A stretch of 7,408 nt of DNA from Burkholderiaceae bacterium (lineage in GTDB: Bacteria > Pseudomonadota > Gammaproteobacteria > Burkholderiales > Burkholderiaceae_C), in NCBI GenBank assembly GCA_023268425.1, contig JALRFN010000429.1, positions 1-7,408 on the forward strand, read 5' to 3'. Positions within the stretch are counted from its first letter, which is position 1; each line of letters opens with the position of its first letter. The position numbers and the translations under genes were made by a program. The notes beneath the pieces are model-generated. The model ran no database searches. It was not told where the DNA came from and worked only from the letters and a program-made list of their open reading frames with translations. Shown here piece after piece: positions 1 to 6,378 of the stretch.

Positions 1-556
1 TCACCGCTGAGCCCACAATCATTCGGCCATAGCCCACTGGCACAGGGTGACCTTGGGCCGTGGTGTTCACCGCGCCGTTGAACACGTAGCTGGGCTGGTT
101 CTCTTGTCTTTCGCTGGGGTTGGAGGCGCTTGGCGTAGGCGCGATCATCTGCGCCACCCCTCCCAACATCATGGAAGTGCCCACCGAGTACAAAGTCGCT
201 TGCGAAAGAAAAGAGCCCGCTGCGGCCCAGCCCATGGGATTCCACCAGGACACCGCAATCAGCGCCGCACCCAACAGGATTTGTCCCAAACCATCACCAC
301 CAGCGCCAGACACGACCGGCGCAATCGTGATGCGTTGTTGACCTGTGGGGTTGTGCAATGCGTCCATATCCAGCGCGTCGGCTCCGGCCAACACCCGGTA
401 GCCCACACCACGCTCACCGGATGACACCATTTCGCGCTCGAAGCCGGGGAAGTTGGCGCACAACGCCCGAATGGCCTCGGCGCCGCTGCTCACCTCAAAC
501 CTGTGGCGGCGACCAAAGTGTTTGCCCAACTCGCCCAGCAACACCACTTCAGCCAT
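1..556 (-). CDS. I: Tail assembly protein I (lambda gpI-like), C-terminal end cut by the window edge
   Basis: The frame starts at ATG 556-554 and stays open to base 1, so about 185 residues are visible (lambda I is about 223). By family it is a tail-tip assembly protein acting with K, L and J. Residues 1-80 look like the Lambda_tail_I N-terminal region. Residues 91-138 are glycine-rich and hydrophobic, compatible with two membrane-type helices. The closing stretch at 164-185 contains NTTAQGHPVPVGYGRMIVGS, which closely matches the conserved segment of this family and is the main reason for the call. The start is preceded by AGGTG seven bases upstream and overlaps the end of K by 8 bases (ATGGCTGA), suggesting translational coupling. 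A TCA at bases 1-3 would read as a stop on this strand but is out of frame. Sure of the family; the 3' end is unseen. Confidence 0.9.
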   Translation of the reverse strand, partial: MAEVVLLGELGKHFGRRHRFEVSSGAEAIRALCANFPGFEREMVSSGERGVGYRVLAGADALDMDALHNPTGQQRITIAPVVSGAGGDGLGQILLGAALIAVSWWNPMGWAAAGSFLSQATLYSVGTSMMLGGVAQMIAPTPSASNPSERQENQPSYVFNGAVNTTAQGHPVPVGYGRMIVGSAV

Positions 557-1262
557 GCGCTACACCTGAATATCTCAAGCAATGCGTCGTGATCTTTTGC
601 CAATAACCGCCGTACACATCACGACTGGACAGACGTGCTTGTACATGGTGAAGGATCAAGCCTTCGCCCAGATAGACAGCCGCGTGATTCGGTACTGACG
701 AACCAATTTGCATCAAGAAGCAATCGCCCTCACGCGCAGAGGAGACGTCAACGACACGAAAACCCGCATCCTCAAAATTCTCCAGGTACAAGTTCTCTCC
801 TCGCTTCCACCATTCATCATGGCGTGCGAAATCGGGCAGATCAATGCCTCGCACCTGTTTGAAGTAGTCCCGCACCAGCGAATAGCAGTCCAGCACACCG
901 TGGCTCCAATGGCGGCCGACCAGCGGCGCAACATAACCGGAGGGTTTGAGTTCGGTCCACTCGCCAGAAGGAACCGAAACGATGAACCACACCAACCCTG
1001 TGGCTTCGCACGACACGCGATCAGCCTGACTGGGTGTCACTGGCAGGTTCGGGTGCGAATGCACCACGCCAACAATCTGACCCTGATCCTCCGCCTTGGA
1101 GTAGTCCTCGGGATGGAGCACGAATTGATCAGTCCCCAAGCCCAAATTCCTGCACGGCACGTAACGCTGGCGCCCTTTACCGATGATGAGCAAACCGCAG
1201 GATTCACGCGGGTACTCAGATAGAGCGTGCTCAAGCGCACACGCCTTTGCCTTGTTGTTCAT
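549..1262 (-). CDS. K: Tail tip protein K: JAMM metalloprotease domain fused to NlpC/P60 peptidoglycan hydrolase
   Basis: This 237-residue protein has two enzyme-like domains. The N-terminal half carries a complete JAMM/MPN zinc metalloprotease signature: E20 in PRESCGLL, then H68-S-H70-P with S78 and D81 in exact HxH-x7-S-x2-D spacing. The C-terminal half is NlpC/P60: candidate catalytic Cys126 in GVLDCYSLVRDYF, His193 in PNHAAVYLG, and a third polar residue at His205 or His206. The family is known in lambda-like tail tips (lambda K), where the hydrolase is thought to help assembly or cell-wall passage; the precise substrate is not shown here. All key residues are intact, so both domains could be active. 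The start follows the L stop by 15 bases in the same frame and has no visible Shine-Dalgarno sequence, so it probably depends on reinitiation after L. No signal peptide is seen, as expected for a virion protein. Confidence 0.92.
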   Translation of the reverse strand: MNNKAKACALEHALSEYPRESCGLLIIGKGRQRYVPCRNLGLGTDQFVLHPEDYSKAEDQGQIVGVVHSHPNLPVTPSQADRVSCEATGLVWFIVSVPSGEWTELKPSGYVAPLVGRHWSHGVLDCYSLVRDYFKQVRGIDLPDFARHDEWWKRGENLYLENFEDAGFRVVDVSSAREGDCFLMQIGSSVPNHAAVYLGEGLILHHVQARLSSRDVYGGYWQKITTHCLRYSGVAHG

Positions 1263-1277
1263 CGTGGGAGGAATGGA

Positions 1278-1991
1278 TTACCGAAAAAGGCCAGCGGCTG
1301 GAAATCCGCCAAACGGCAGTTCAGCGTTTTGCCCAAAGCGCTTCTTGCAAGAGTCCAGCCGCTTGCCGCAAACATCAAGGCTGGCGTCGTACACAGGAAC
1401 ATCATTGGCATCCAGCCAAACGTTTCCGATGTAGCCGCACTCCGCGCCTCTGTACTTCCAGGGACAGACGTTTTGCACGATCTGACGCCTGGGGAGCATC
1501 ACCCCCTCCAGGTCAAACGACGCGGCCAATTCAAACTCAACCACTTCACGCGTTTCGCGTGCCTTGCGATCGATGTAAAACACATCGTCTGCAAATGCCG
1601 CAGTTGAGTCCGCAGATGGATTGACGCCGCCTGTGAAATTCACCGCATCCAGATACTTTGCAAGGGTGCGTTTGCGAGTGAAACGTGCGCCGACCAAGTC
1701 CTGATACGACAGAATCAGCGCGGTGATGGTGCCGTTGATGTTGGAGACGCGAACCTTGGGGCGTGGCAACTGGCCACCACCGTTGAATTCAAAACCTTCG
1801 GCCTGAACAGGAAACGGCTCATACACGTTGCCCTGCCAAATCACCTTCTGGCGCAGTTCATTGGTGCCTGCATGAAAGCGCACGACACCTTCATCAAACA
1901 GCGCCAGGTCCAGCTCAAACAGTTCAATGACCGCGCTGGGCGCAAGTTTCTGAATCTCTGTTGTGATTGCCGTTGATGTAGTCACACTCAT
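1278..1991 (-). CDS. L: Minor tail protein L, tail-tip iron-sulfur protein
   Basis: The product is 237 residues, close to lambda L (232). The N-terminal part (about 15-165) is the conserved L domain, with motifs such as GFEFNGGGQLPRPKVRVSN near residues 66-84 and PRRQIVQNVCPWKYRG near 167-182. The C-terminal part holds exactly four cysteines, C176, C185, C208 and C215, in the arrangement C-x8-C-x22-C-x6-C. Lambda L is known to bind a [4Fe-4S] cluster through four C-terminal cysteines, so the same is inferred here. It is a structural tail-tip component that joins M to the K/I/J part of the initiator complex. The ATG overlaps the M stop as ATGA (4 bases) and lacks its own ribosome binding site, so translation is likely coupled to M. 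It ends in TAA at 1280-1278. Confidence 0.93.
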   Translation of the reverse strand: MSVTTSTAITTEIQKLAPSAVIELFELDLALFDEGVVRFHAGTNELRQKVIWQGNVYEPFPVQAEGFEFNGGGQLPRPKVRVSNINGTITALILSYQDLVGARFTRKRTLAKYLDAVNFTGGVNPSADSTAAFADDVFYIDRKARETREVVEFELAASFDLEGVMLPRRQIVQNVCPWKYRGAECGYIGNVWLDANDVPVYDASLDVCGKRLDSCKKRFGQNAELPFGGFPAAGLFR

Positions 1992-2326
1992 ACTGGATCA
2001 AACACTTGTCGGAACGTGGCACGCACCGTTTCGGCATCGGGTTCATCCTTGCTGCGGGACCACTCATCGCACACGAATCGCCCCACTGTGTCCGCTGGCG
2101 AGGTCCATTCGAAGCTGTTCACTGCAGCCGCTTCACGCAAGAACGCATCAATGGCCTGCGCATCACCACCGGTGCGACCACGGAATTCCAACGACCAGAC
2201 TTCGGGTTGATTGTTGATGCCAAACGTCTGACGCTGCTCGTAACCGTCGCCAAAAGAGACGCGTTTGACGTTGGGTCGCATGGAGAGATTCACGCCATAT
2301 GAAGGAGACCAGGTAAAGGTTGTCAT
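1988..2326 (-). CDS. M: Minor tail protein M (Phage_min_tail family)
   Basis: This 112-residue protein matches lambda M (109 residues) in size, position and sequence. Family hallmarks are F-x-W-x-P at residues 4-8 and a VSFGDGYEQRQTFGINNQPE segment at about 23-42, followed by W-x-L-x-F in the predicted beta strand. A second aromatic segment, NSFEWTSPAD, lies near 70-79. M is a small tail-tip protein that links the distal tube and tape measure region to L. It lies 12 bases after the tape measure stop, in the same frame, with no convincing Shine-Dalgarno sequence (only a GAAG). Its stop overlaps the L start by 4 bases. Confidence 0.93.
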   Translation of the reverse strand: MTTFTWSPSYGVNLSMRPNVKRVSFGDGYEQRQTFGINNQPEVWSLEFRGRTGGDAQAIDAFLREAAAVNSFEWTSPADTVGRFVCDEWSRSKDEPDAETVRATFRQVFDPV

Positions 2327-2338
2327 AACCGGCTTCGT

Positions 2339-4834
2339 TTAGCTCTTACGCCTTGGATCGAGGATGCCACCCGCGCGGCGCTGGTTCAAAAGCTCCTGGC
2401 GCACAGCACTGGAGATGGCGCGCCCAAGGTCCTGCCCTTGCCCACGATCAGCGCCGCTTGTTTGAACAGCTCCACTGCCGGTCACACTCACACTGATGTT
2501 GAACACATCACCGCCGCCACCTCCATTCGATGCTTTCATCGTGACCGGAATACTGCGTCCATCGGGCAGCGGCACAAACGCCTCAGGCATAGAGCCCTCA
2601 CCAAAGACCGCCAACTGCGCCGAATTGGCAACGCCACCACCAGCGTACGCGCGCAGCGGCAATGGACCTGCCGCCGTCATCACGCCACCATTGGCAAAAC
2701 CAAAGATAGAGCCCAGCGCCTTGGCCATGGGCAGTGTGATGGCCTTCTGAATCTGAATGCGAATCAAGTCACTGATGATGGAATTAGCCAGTGATCTGAA
2801 GTCCAATTTGCCCGTCATCACAAAATTGGTGAGCGCATCGGTCATGCCGTTGAAGGCTTTTGCCGTGATCGCCTCCATCTGTTTGCCCATGCTCTCGGTC
2901 TCTTCGCTCAAGGTTCGCAAGGCCTTTGCAAAGCCAGCACCAGGATCGGCGAGATCTGTGGCCTGTTGCCCCAGGTTCTTCGCTGCAACTCCAGCGGCCC
3001 TCGCTGCGCTTTCGATCTTCTTCAGGGCATCTGCCAACTGCTCGTTGCCTGGCACCGCTTCCACGATCGACCGTGCTCGCGCGGCAAGGTCTGTGAGTTC
3101 ATTGGCACTGGCATGGCGTGCTTCAGACAGCCGCTTGAGGGATTCAATCTCTCCAATCGAACCAGACTCTCGCAACGCGTTGATCTGATCTTGCGCATCA
3201 CGCAAGTTGGCTTGGCCACGTACCAGCTGGTCCTGCAACTCCTTGAGGTCTGCGGCTGGTTGACGCAGTTGACGCTCCGACTCAGCTGACAGCGCGCCTT
3301 GCTGCAAGCGAGCGCGTTTGGATTGCAGATCATTCAGGCGGTCTTGCAACTTGATGCGGTCGGCCGTCGTGCGCGCAACAGTTGTCAGCCCTCTCCACAG
3401 AATAGCTTCTTCCTTCGCGCCCAGGTCATCAATCTTGTCGTTGTAGTCCTGCTGCGCCGCCAGTCTGGCCGTCGAGGCCTGACGAAACGTCATGAAGCCC
3501 TGGGCCTCATACAGATCGATCATGCGCTGGCGACTTTTAAGGATGTCGCCTTCTTCATCGACCTGCGCTTGAAAGCGTTTCAAATCACTTTCTATGCCAG
3601 CAATGGCGTACGCGGTCGTTGCCTTGCTCGCCGTGCTGTAGTTCAAGGGCTTGAGGGCAGACGCCGGTGATGTCGTGCCCGTGGATTCGGATGTACCTGA
3701 AGTGGCTTTGGCGGCATCAGCGCGAATGCGCGCAAACCGCTCAGTCACCGCGTCCGCAATCAGCGGCATGTTCCACAGTTCCACATAGTTCTTGTTGGCC
3801 TGGGCAACGATGGCGTTGCGCTTTTGCAGTGCCGATTTGAGCTTGGCCTTGTTTTCCTCGGAGAATGGGTTCAATCCCTTGCCGCCAAAGAGAAACTCCC
3901 CCATCAGCTCCATGTCCGCCCAAACCGCTTGGAATGAACCGGCCACTGCCTTGATCAGATTGGCGATGACCTTCAAGGAATCAATCACCACGGCAAGCGC
4001 ATAGGCGGCCGTTTCCGCCCAGTCCGTCAAATCCCCGCGGCTTTGCAGGTCACGCACACCCTTGACCACATCGTTGGTGCCCAGTGTCAGGCGCGCAAAT
4101 TCCTCAGCAAGACCCATCATCGCGGGAATGCTGGATGTCACCACCACCTGCGACACGTAATCGGTCTGAGCGCGCATGCGCCCCAGCGCCTTGGAGGCGG
4201 CATCAGCCTGTTCGATCTGATCTGCTGTCAGCCGAATATTGAGATCTTGGTTTTCTGCGAGGTCCTTGAGGAATGAGACCAACTGCGCGCCGGACTCGCC
4301 AAAGAGCTGCATGGCGATGGCTGTCTTGCCCGCGCCGTCCTCAAACCCAGCCAGCTTCAATGCGACCTCGTTCATCACCTCGGCCGAATCGCGCAAATTG
4401 CCTTGCGTGTCTTTGGCTCGGATGCCCAGAAAACGAAGTGCCTCCGAGCCAGGCTTCATCTCATCGCCCATGTCAGCCATCGCCTTGGAGAGCTTGTACA
4501 TCCCCATGGCGAGCTGCTGCATGTTGGTGCCAGAGATCGTGGCCACGGGCGCAAAACCAGACAAGGCTTCAGCACTGGCGCCGGCCTGCTCTGCCAGGCC
4601 TTGCAACGATGCAGCTGCCTCCACCGTCTGGACCACAAACTCCTTGATTGCCACAACAGAGGTCACACCAATGGCCACTGCGAAGGCTTTTTGCGCCACG
4701 CCTGACATGCGCTCCATCGAAGCCTTCATGTCATTGGCGTGCTTGTTCAACAGGTGTGCGCTTCGCCCCAAGTCAGCACGAAACTGTGAGGTCTCAGCCG
4801 AGAGGCGAATGACGAGTGAGCCCAGATCAGACAT
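2339..4834 (-). CDS. H: Tail length tape measure protein (lambda gpH-like)
   Basis: At 831 residues this is the largest gene, close to lambda H (853). Using the usual 0.15 nm per residue, it predicts a tail of about 125 nm. The N-terminus has the typical LVIRLSAETSQFRADL start. Hydrophobic stretches lie at about 48-72 and 276-308, candidate membrane-interacting segments that tape measures may use during DNA entry. Residues 410-620 are rich in charged and Gln/Ala heptad-like sequence, compatible with long helices or coiled coil. Residues 650-715 match the lambda tape measure C-terminal domain (GKLDFRSLANSIISDLIRIQ). They are followed by the glycine-rich FANGGV / AYAGGGV / FGEGSMPEAFVPLPDGR region (713-760) common to these proteins. 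The start overlaps the chaperone stop by 8 bases, with a weak purine-rich AGAAAG stretch upstream. No embedded peptidase domain is recognised. Confidence 0.95.
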   Translation of the reverse strand: MSDLGSLVIRLSAETSQFRADLGRSAHLLNKHANDMKASMERMSGVAQKAFAVAIGVTSVVAIKEFVVQTVEAAASLQGLAEQAGASAEALSGFAPVATISGTNMQQLAMGMYKLSKAMADMGDEMKPGSEALRFLGIRAKDTQGNLRDSAEVMNEVALKLAGFEDGAGKTAIAMQLFGESGAQLVSFLKDLAENQDLNIRLTADQIEQADAASKALGRMRAQTDYVSQVVVTSSIPAMMGLAEEFARLTLGTNDVVKGVRDLQSRGDLTDWAETAAYALAVVIDSLKVIANLIKAVAGSFQAVWADMELMGEFLFGGKGLNPFSEENKAKLKSALQKRNAIVAQANKNYVELWNMPLIADAVTERFARIRADAAKATSGTSESTGTTSPASALKPLNYSTASKATTAYAIAGIESDLKRFQAQVDEEGDILKSRQRMIDLYEAQGFMTFRQASTARLAAQQDYNDKIDDLGAKEEAILWRGLTTVARTTADRIKLQDRLNDLQSKRARLQQGALSAESERQLRQPAADLKELQDQLVRGQANLRDAQDQINALRESGSIGEIESLKRLSEARHASANELTDLAARARSIVEAVPGNEQLADALKKIESAARAAGVAAKNLGQQATDLADPGAGFAKALRTLSEETESMGKQMEAITAKAFNGMTDALTNFVMTGKLDFRSLANSIISDLIRIQIQKAITLPMAKALGSIFGFANGGVMTAAGPLPLRAYAGGGVANSAQLAVFGEGSMPEAFVPLPDGRSIPVTMKASNGGGGGDVFNISVSVTGSGAVQTSGADRGQGQDLGRAISSAVRQELLNQRRAGGILDPRRKS

Positions 4835-5201
4835 TCGAATTTTCTTTCTTCACAAGCTTGTGCGCGAACATGGCCTTGAATTGCTGAACATTCAATTGCT
4901 GAAGATTCACTGATGCCTCATCCGTCGAGATCTCGCTTCGCTGCTGTTTGAGCATGAACGGCATGAAATCTTCTGGTGTGAATGGCTTAACGCCTTCAGC
5001 CCTGTGGGCATTGGCAAAGGTTGAGGCCACGACGCCACTTCGATAGTCGCCCCGCATGTCGCCAAACGGCTCCAGTTGGTAAAACGCCATCCACTCGGTC
5101 AACTCATCGGATCCAACAGTGTTGAGTAGCTGGCGCACTGGCATCCCAAGGGCCAGAGCCAGGCGAAACACGAAACGCCTGACTGGATGAGCGATCAGCC
5201 G
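4827..5201 (-). CDS. T: T domain of the tail assembly chaperone, expressed as a -1 frameshift fusion (G-T)
   Basis: This frame is open from the frameshift site at 5201 to TGA 4829-4827 and adds 124 residues to the G product, for a G-T fusion of about 240 residues. The sequence matches the minor tail protein T family (LALALGMPVRQLL, ELTEWMAFYQLEPFGDMRGD, PEDFMPFML). In lambda the T part binds tube subunits while the G part binds the tape measure. The only nearby in-frame start is GTG at 5171-5169. It has no Shine-Dalgarno sequence and sits in the loop of a predicted hairpin, whereas sequence upstream of it is stop-free right up to the slippery heptamer. That supports a fusion rather than an independent gene. 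A gene finder would probably report it as a stand-alone protein from 5171. It overlaps the tape measure start by 8 bases. Confidence 0.85.
   Translation of the reverse strand, partial: RLIAHPVRRFVFRLALALGMPVRQLLNTVGSDELTEWMAFYQLEPFGDMRGDYRSGVVASTFANAHRAEGVKPFTPEDFMPFMLKQQRSEISTDEASVNLQQLNVQQFKAMFAHKLVKKENSNV
5157..5184 (-). promoter_or_regulatory. Possible frameshift-stimulating hairpin
   Basis: On the minus-strand RNA, AGUCAGGCG (5184-5176) can pair with CGCCUGGCU (5165-5157), giving nine pairs with one G-U wobble, around a ten-base UUUCGUGUUU loop. It begins 16 bases after the slippery heptamer, further than the usual 5-9, so its stimulatory role is uncertain. It also encloses the GTG codon at 5171, which would hinder independent initiation of T. 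Confidence 0.45.
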
Positions 5202-5548
5202 TTTTTTGCGGCATCAACCTGTTCAGCGCCAATGCCGTTCATGCGCTGTGCGACCGAGAACACGCGATCCAGCGCCTTAGCGCTCTTGCCGCCAAGCACC
5301 TGGATGTCGGAGTCATTGACCAAGCGGGCACCAGTCTTGTCACACAGAGTCAGCGCCACCAGGCGTGCGCGGACGTTTTCGAACTTACCGTCTTTATCAA
5401 CGAGTGACGCTTCAAATGCATCGCGATCTGTACCAGTCATCGTGCGCACTTGCACCTTGCCACCCCACTCGGGAACATCGACTTCTTCACGAGGCAGGTC
5501 GTCACTTTGAAGAATTTGTTCGCGGGTGAGCATTCCAGAATTCAACAT
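5195..5548 (-). CDS. G: Tail assembly chaperone G (short, non-shifted product)
   Basis: The product is 117 residues ending at TGA 5197-5195. It belongs to the lambda G-type tail assembly chaperones, with a beta-rich start (VPEWGGKVQVRTMTGTDRDA, about residues 26-45) and helical remainder. It is expected to coat the tape measure during tube polymerisation and to be absent from the mature virion. I place the start at ATG 5548-5546. AAGGA lies seven bases upstream and overlaps the tail tube stop (TGAAGGA), whereas a TTG at 5554 would leave only one base between ribosome binding site and start. The last codons, GCA AAA AAC GGC TGA, contain a slippery A AAA AAC heptamer. A minority of ribosomes are therefore predicted to move into the T frame and make G-T. 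Confidence 0.88.
   Translation of the reverse strand: MLNSGMLTREQILQSDDLPREEVDVPEWGGKVQVRTMTGTDRDAFEASLVDKDGKFENVRARLVALTLCDKTGARLVNDSDIQVLGGKSAKALDRVFSVAQRMNGIGAEQVDAAKNG
5201..5207 (-). promoter_or_regulatory. Programmed -1 ribosomal frameshift heptamer A AAA AAC
   Basis: Read on the minus strand, bases 5207-5201 are A AAA AAC in the G frame, a perfect X XXY YYZ slippery site. It is placed one sense codon before the G stop. Moving back one base continues with CGG CTG ATC into the T frame, which stays open for 124 codons. G/G-T frameshifting is a conserved feature of long-tailed phages (lambda uses G GGA AAG). The shift itself is inferred from sequence, not measured. Slippage of RNA polymerase on the six-A run is an alternative mechanism. 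Confidence 0.8.
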
Positions 5549-5559
5549 ATTCAAATCCT

Positions 5560-5970
5560 TCAGACTTCAGTGATTTCGCCGTCGATCTCGATGGTGACGC
5601 TGGCTTGCACGACCGCATCCACCCCGCCTTGCACATTGAACTGGGTGACGTACCCATAGAAGGTCCAGACCGTTGGGGTTGAGTCCGAGAACGTGATCTG
5701 AAAGTGCTGGCGGGTGCGCGCAGATCGGTCTGCAATCAAGCCTTGATGCACCGTGTTACCGGGGTCGTAGTGCAAGGTCAAGGACAACTGACCCTCATCT
5801 CGCAGGCCCACTCGTTTTTCTTTGGAAGTAGAACCCAGGTTGGTCACATCGATGACCGTGGCCTGACCGCCTGGCCCCTGAAACGACACCACATTGGGGA
5901 TGGTTTCAAACGCTGTTGCGCCATAACGCGCGATCGCAATGCCTTGCGCGGTGATTGCCGTGCTGCTCAT
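5560..5970 (-). CDS. V: Major tail tube protein (lambda gpV N-domain-like)
   Basis: At 136 residues this corresponds to the tube-forming N-terminal domain of lambda V. The family's SKEKRVGLRDEGQLSLTL and YDPGNTVHQGL motifs lie at about residues 49-79. A beta-rich C-terminal half ends in VVQASVTIEIDGEITEV. The protein stacks as rings around the tape measure to form the tail tube. Lambda V is 246 residues and carries an extra C-terminal Ig-like domain, which is absent here. The ATG at 5970 has the clearest ribosome binding site in the window, AGGAG five to six bases upstream, in keeping with a protein needed in large amounts. A 22-base spacer, the longest in the window, separates it from the U-like gene. 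Confidence 0.92.
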   Translation of the reverse strand: MSSTAITAQGIAIARYGATAFETIPNVVSFQGPGGQATVIDVTNLGSTSKEKRVGLRDEGQLSLTLHYDPGNTVHQGLIADRSARTRQHFQITFSDSTPTVWTFYGYVTQFNVQGGVDAVVQASVTIEIDGEITEV

Positions 5971-5980
5971 AGTTTCTCCT
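5971..5980 (-). promoter_or_regulatory. Strong ribosome binding site for the tail tube gene
   Basis: The minus strand reads AGGAGAAACT immediately before the tail tube ATG. This is the best Shine-Dalgarno match in the block and fits high synthesis of the tube subunit. It sits within the longest intergenic spacer (5971-5992), which shows no promoter or terminator. Confidence 0.7.
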
Positions 5981-5992
5981 GAGAGTTTTTGC

Positions 5993-6361
5993 TTAGGCGC
6001 TCAAGCCCAGTGAATCAGGCGGCGCCTGAACGTAAAAGGTGTAGTCAACCGAGACGCGATACGCCAGCGCATCTTCGTCAAACTCGTTAAGGCCCATGCG
6101 CACATCAACGATTGCGGTGTCATCCGCAACCAGCGCTTCAAGCACCTGATCCTGCAAGGCCAAGGCTTCGGTGTAGACGGTGGCATACGCATCAACTTGC
6201 ACGCGGGAGCGGTTCAAGCCTTGTAAGCCATCCAGCGCCATGACGCCCGCAACCTCGATGGGCGTGTAGACGATCAGCGGATACACCGCATCGGCTGGAG
6301 CCACAAACGCAAACACGCGACCTTGTGCCAGCGTCGAAATGGATTGATAGAACTGCTTCAT
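5993..6361 (-). CDS. Tail terminator / completion protein, DUF3168 family (lambda gpU-like position)
   Basis: This 122-residue protein has the DUF3168 pattern: a short helical start (MKQFYQSISTLAQGRVF), then YPLIVYTPIE and SRVQVDAYATVYTEALALQDQ, a helix, and a closing VSVDYTFYV strand. Family members cap the tail tube and provide the surface that docks to the head. Its place between the gp10-like gene and the tail tube gene is that of lambda U. The ATG at 6361 lies 15 bases after the previous stop, in the same frame, without a good Shine-Dalgarno sequence, and a small hairpin fills the gap. TAA at 5995-5993 ends the gene. The family is clear; equivalence to U is from position and size. Confidence 0.88.
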   Translation of the reverse strand: MKQFYQSISTLAQGRVFAFVAPADAVYPLIVYTPIEVAGVMALDGLQGLNRSRVQVDAYATVYTEALALQDQVLEALVADDTAIVDVRMGLNEFDEDALAYRVSVDYTFYVQAPPDSLGLSA

Positions 6362-6362
6362 G

Positions 6363-6378
6363 AATCAGCTTTCTGATC
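6363..6378 (-). other. Small inverted repeat between stop and start codons
   Basis: The minus-strand RNA GAUCAG-AAAG-CUGAUU can form five perfect pairs plus a G-U around a four-base loop, covering most of the gap between the gp10-like stop and the DUF3168 start. It lacks a U-run, so it is not a terminator. It could affect initiation or reinitiation, or be chance. Confidence 0.3.

Noticed and set aside
1..3. Apparent stop codon on the minus strand at the left edge that would end gene I.
   Set aside because: It is out of frame with I. The in-frame codon is GTG at 4-2 and the gene continues beyond the window.
708..1223. 171-codon plus-strand open frame opposite K, and a similar 176-codon frame at 6676-7206.
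   Set aside because: Both are shadows of well-identified minus-strand genes and show no recognisable domains.
1264..1275. Plus-strand GGGAGG followed by ATG, resembling a ribosome binding site and start.
   Set aside because: Only one base or so separates the purine run from the ATG, and the resulting frame is antisense to L with no family resemblance.
4239..4913. 224-codon open frame on the plus strand opposite the tape measure gene.
   Set aside because: It lies wholly antisense to a strongly supported gene, resembles no family, is low in complexity and has no operon partner. It is explained by codon bias on the minus strand.
5169..5171. GTG as an independent start for T.
   Set aside because: It has no Shine-Dalgarno sequence and lies in a predicted hairpin loop, and the frame is open back to the slippery heptamer.
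5552..5554. TTG as the start of chaperone G.
   Set aside because: The AAGGA site would be about one base away. The ATG at 5548-5546 has a proper seven-base spacing.
5811..5826. A-rich run in the tail tube gene (minus strand AAAGAAAAACGA) as a second slippery site.
   Set aside because: In the coding frame it reads AAA GAA AAA CGA, which does not fit X XXY YYZ, and shifting leads to no useful frame.
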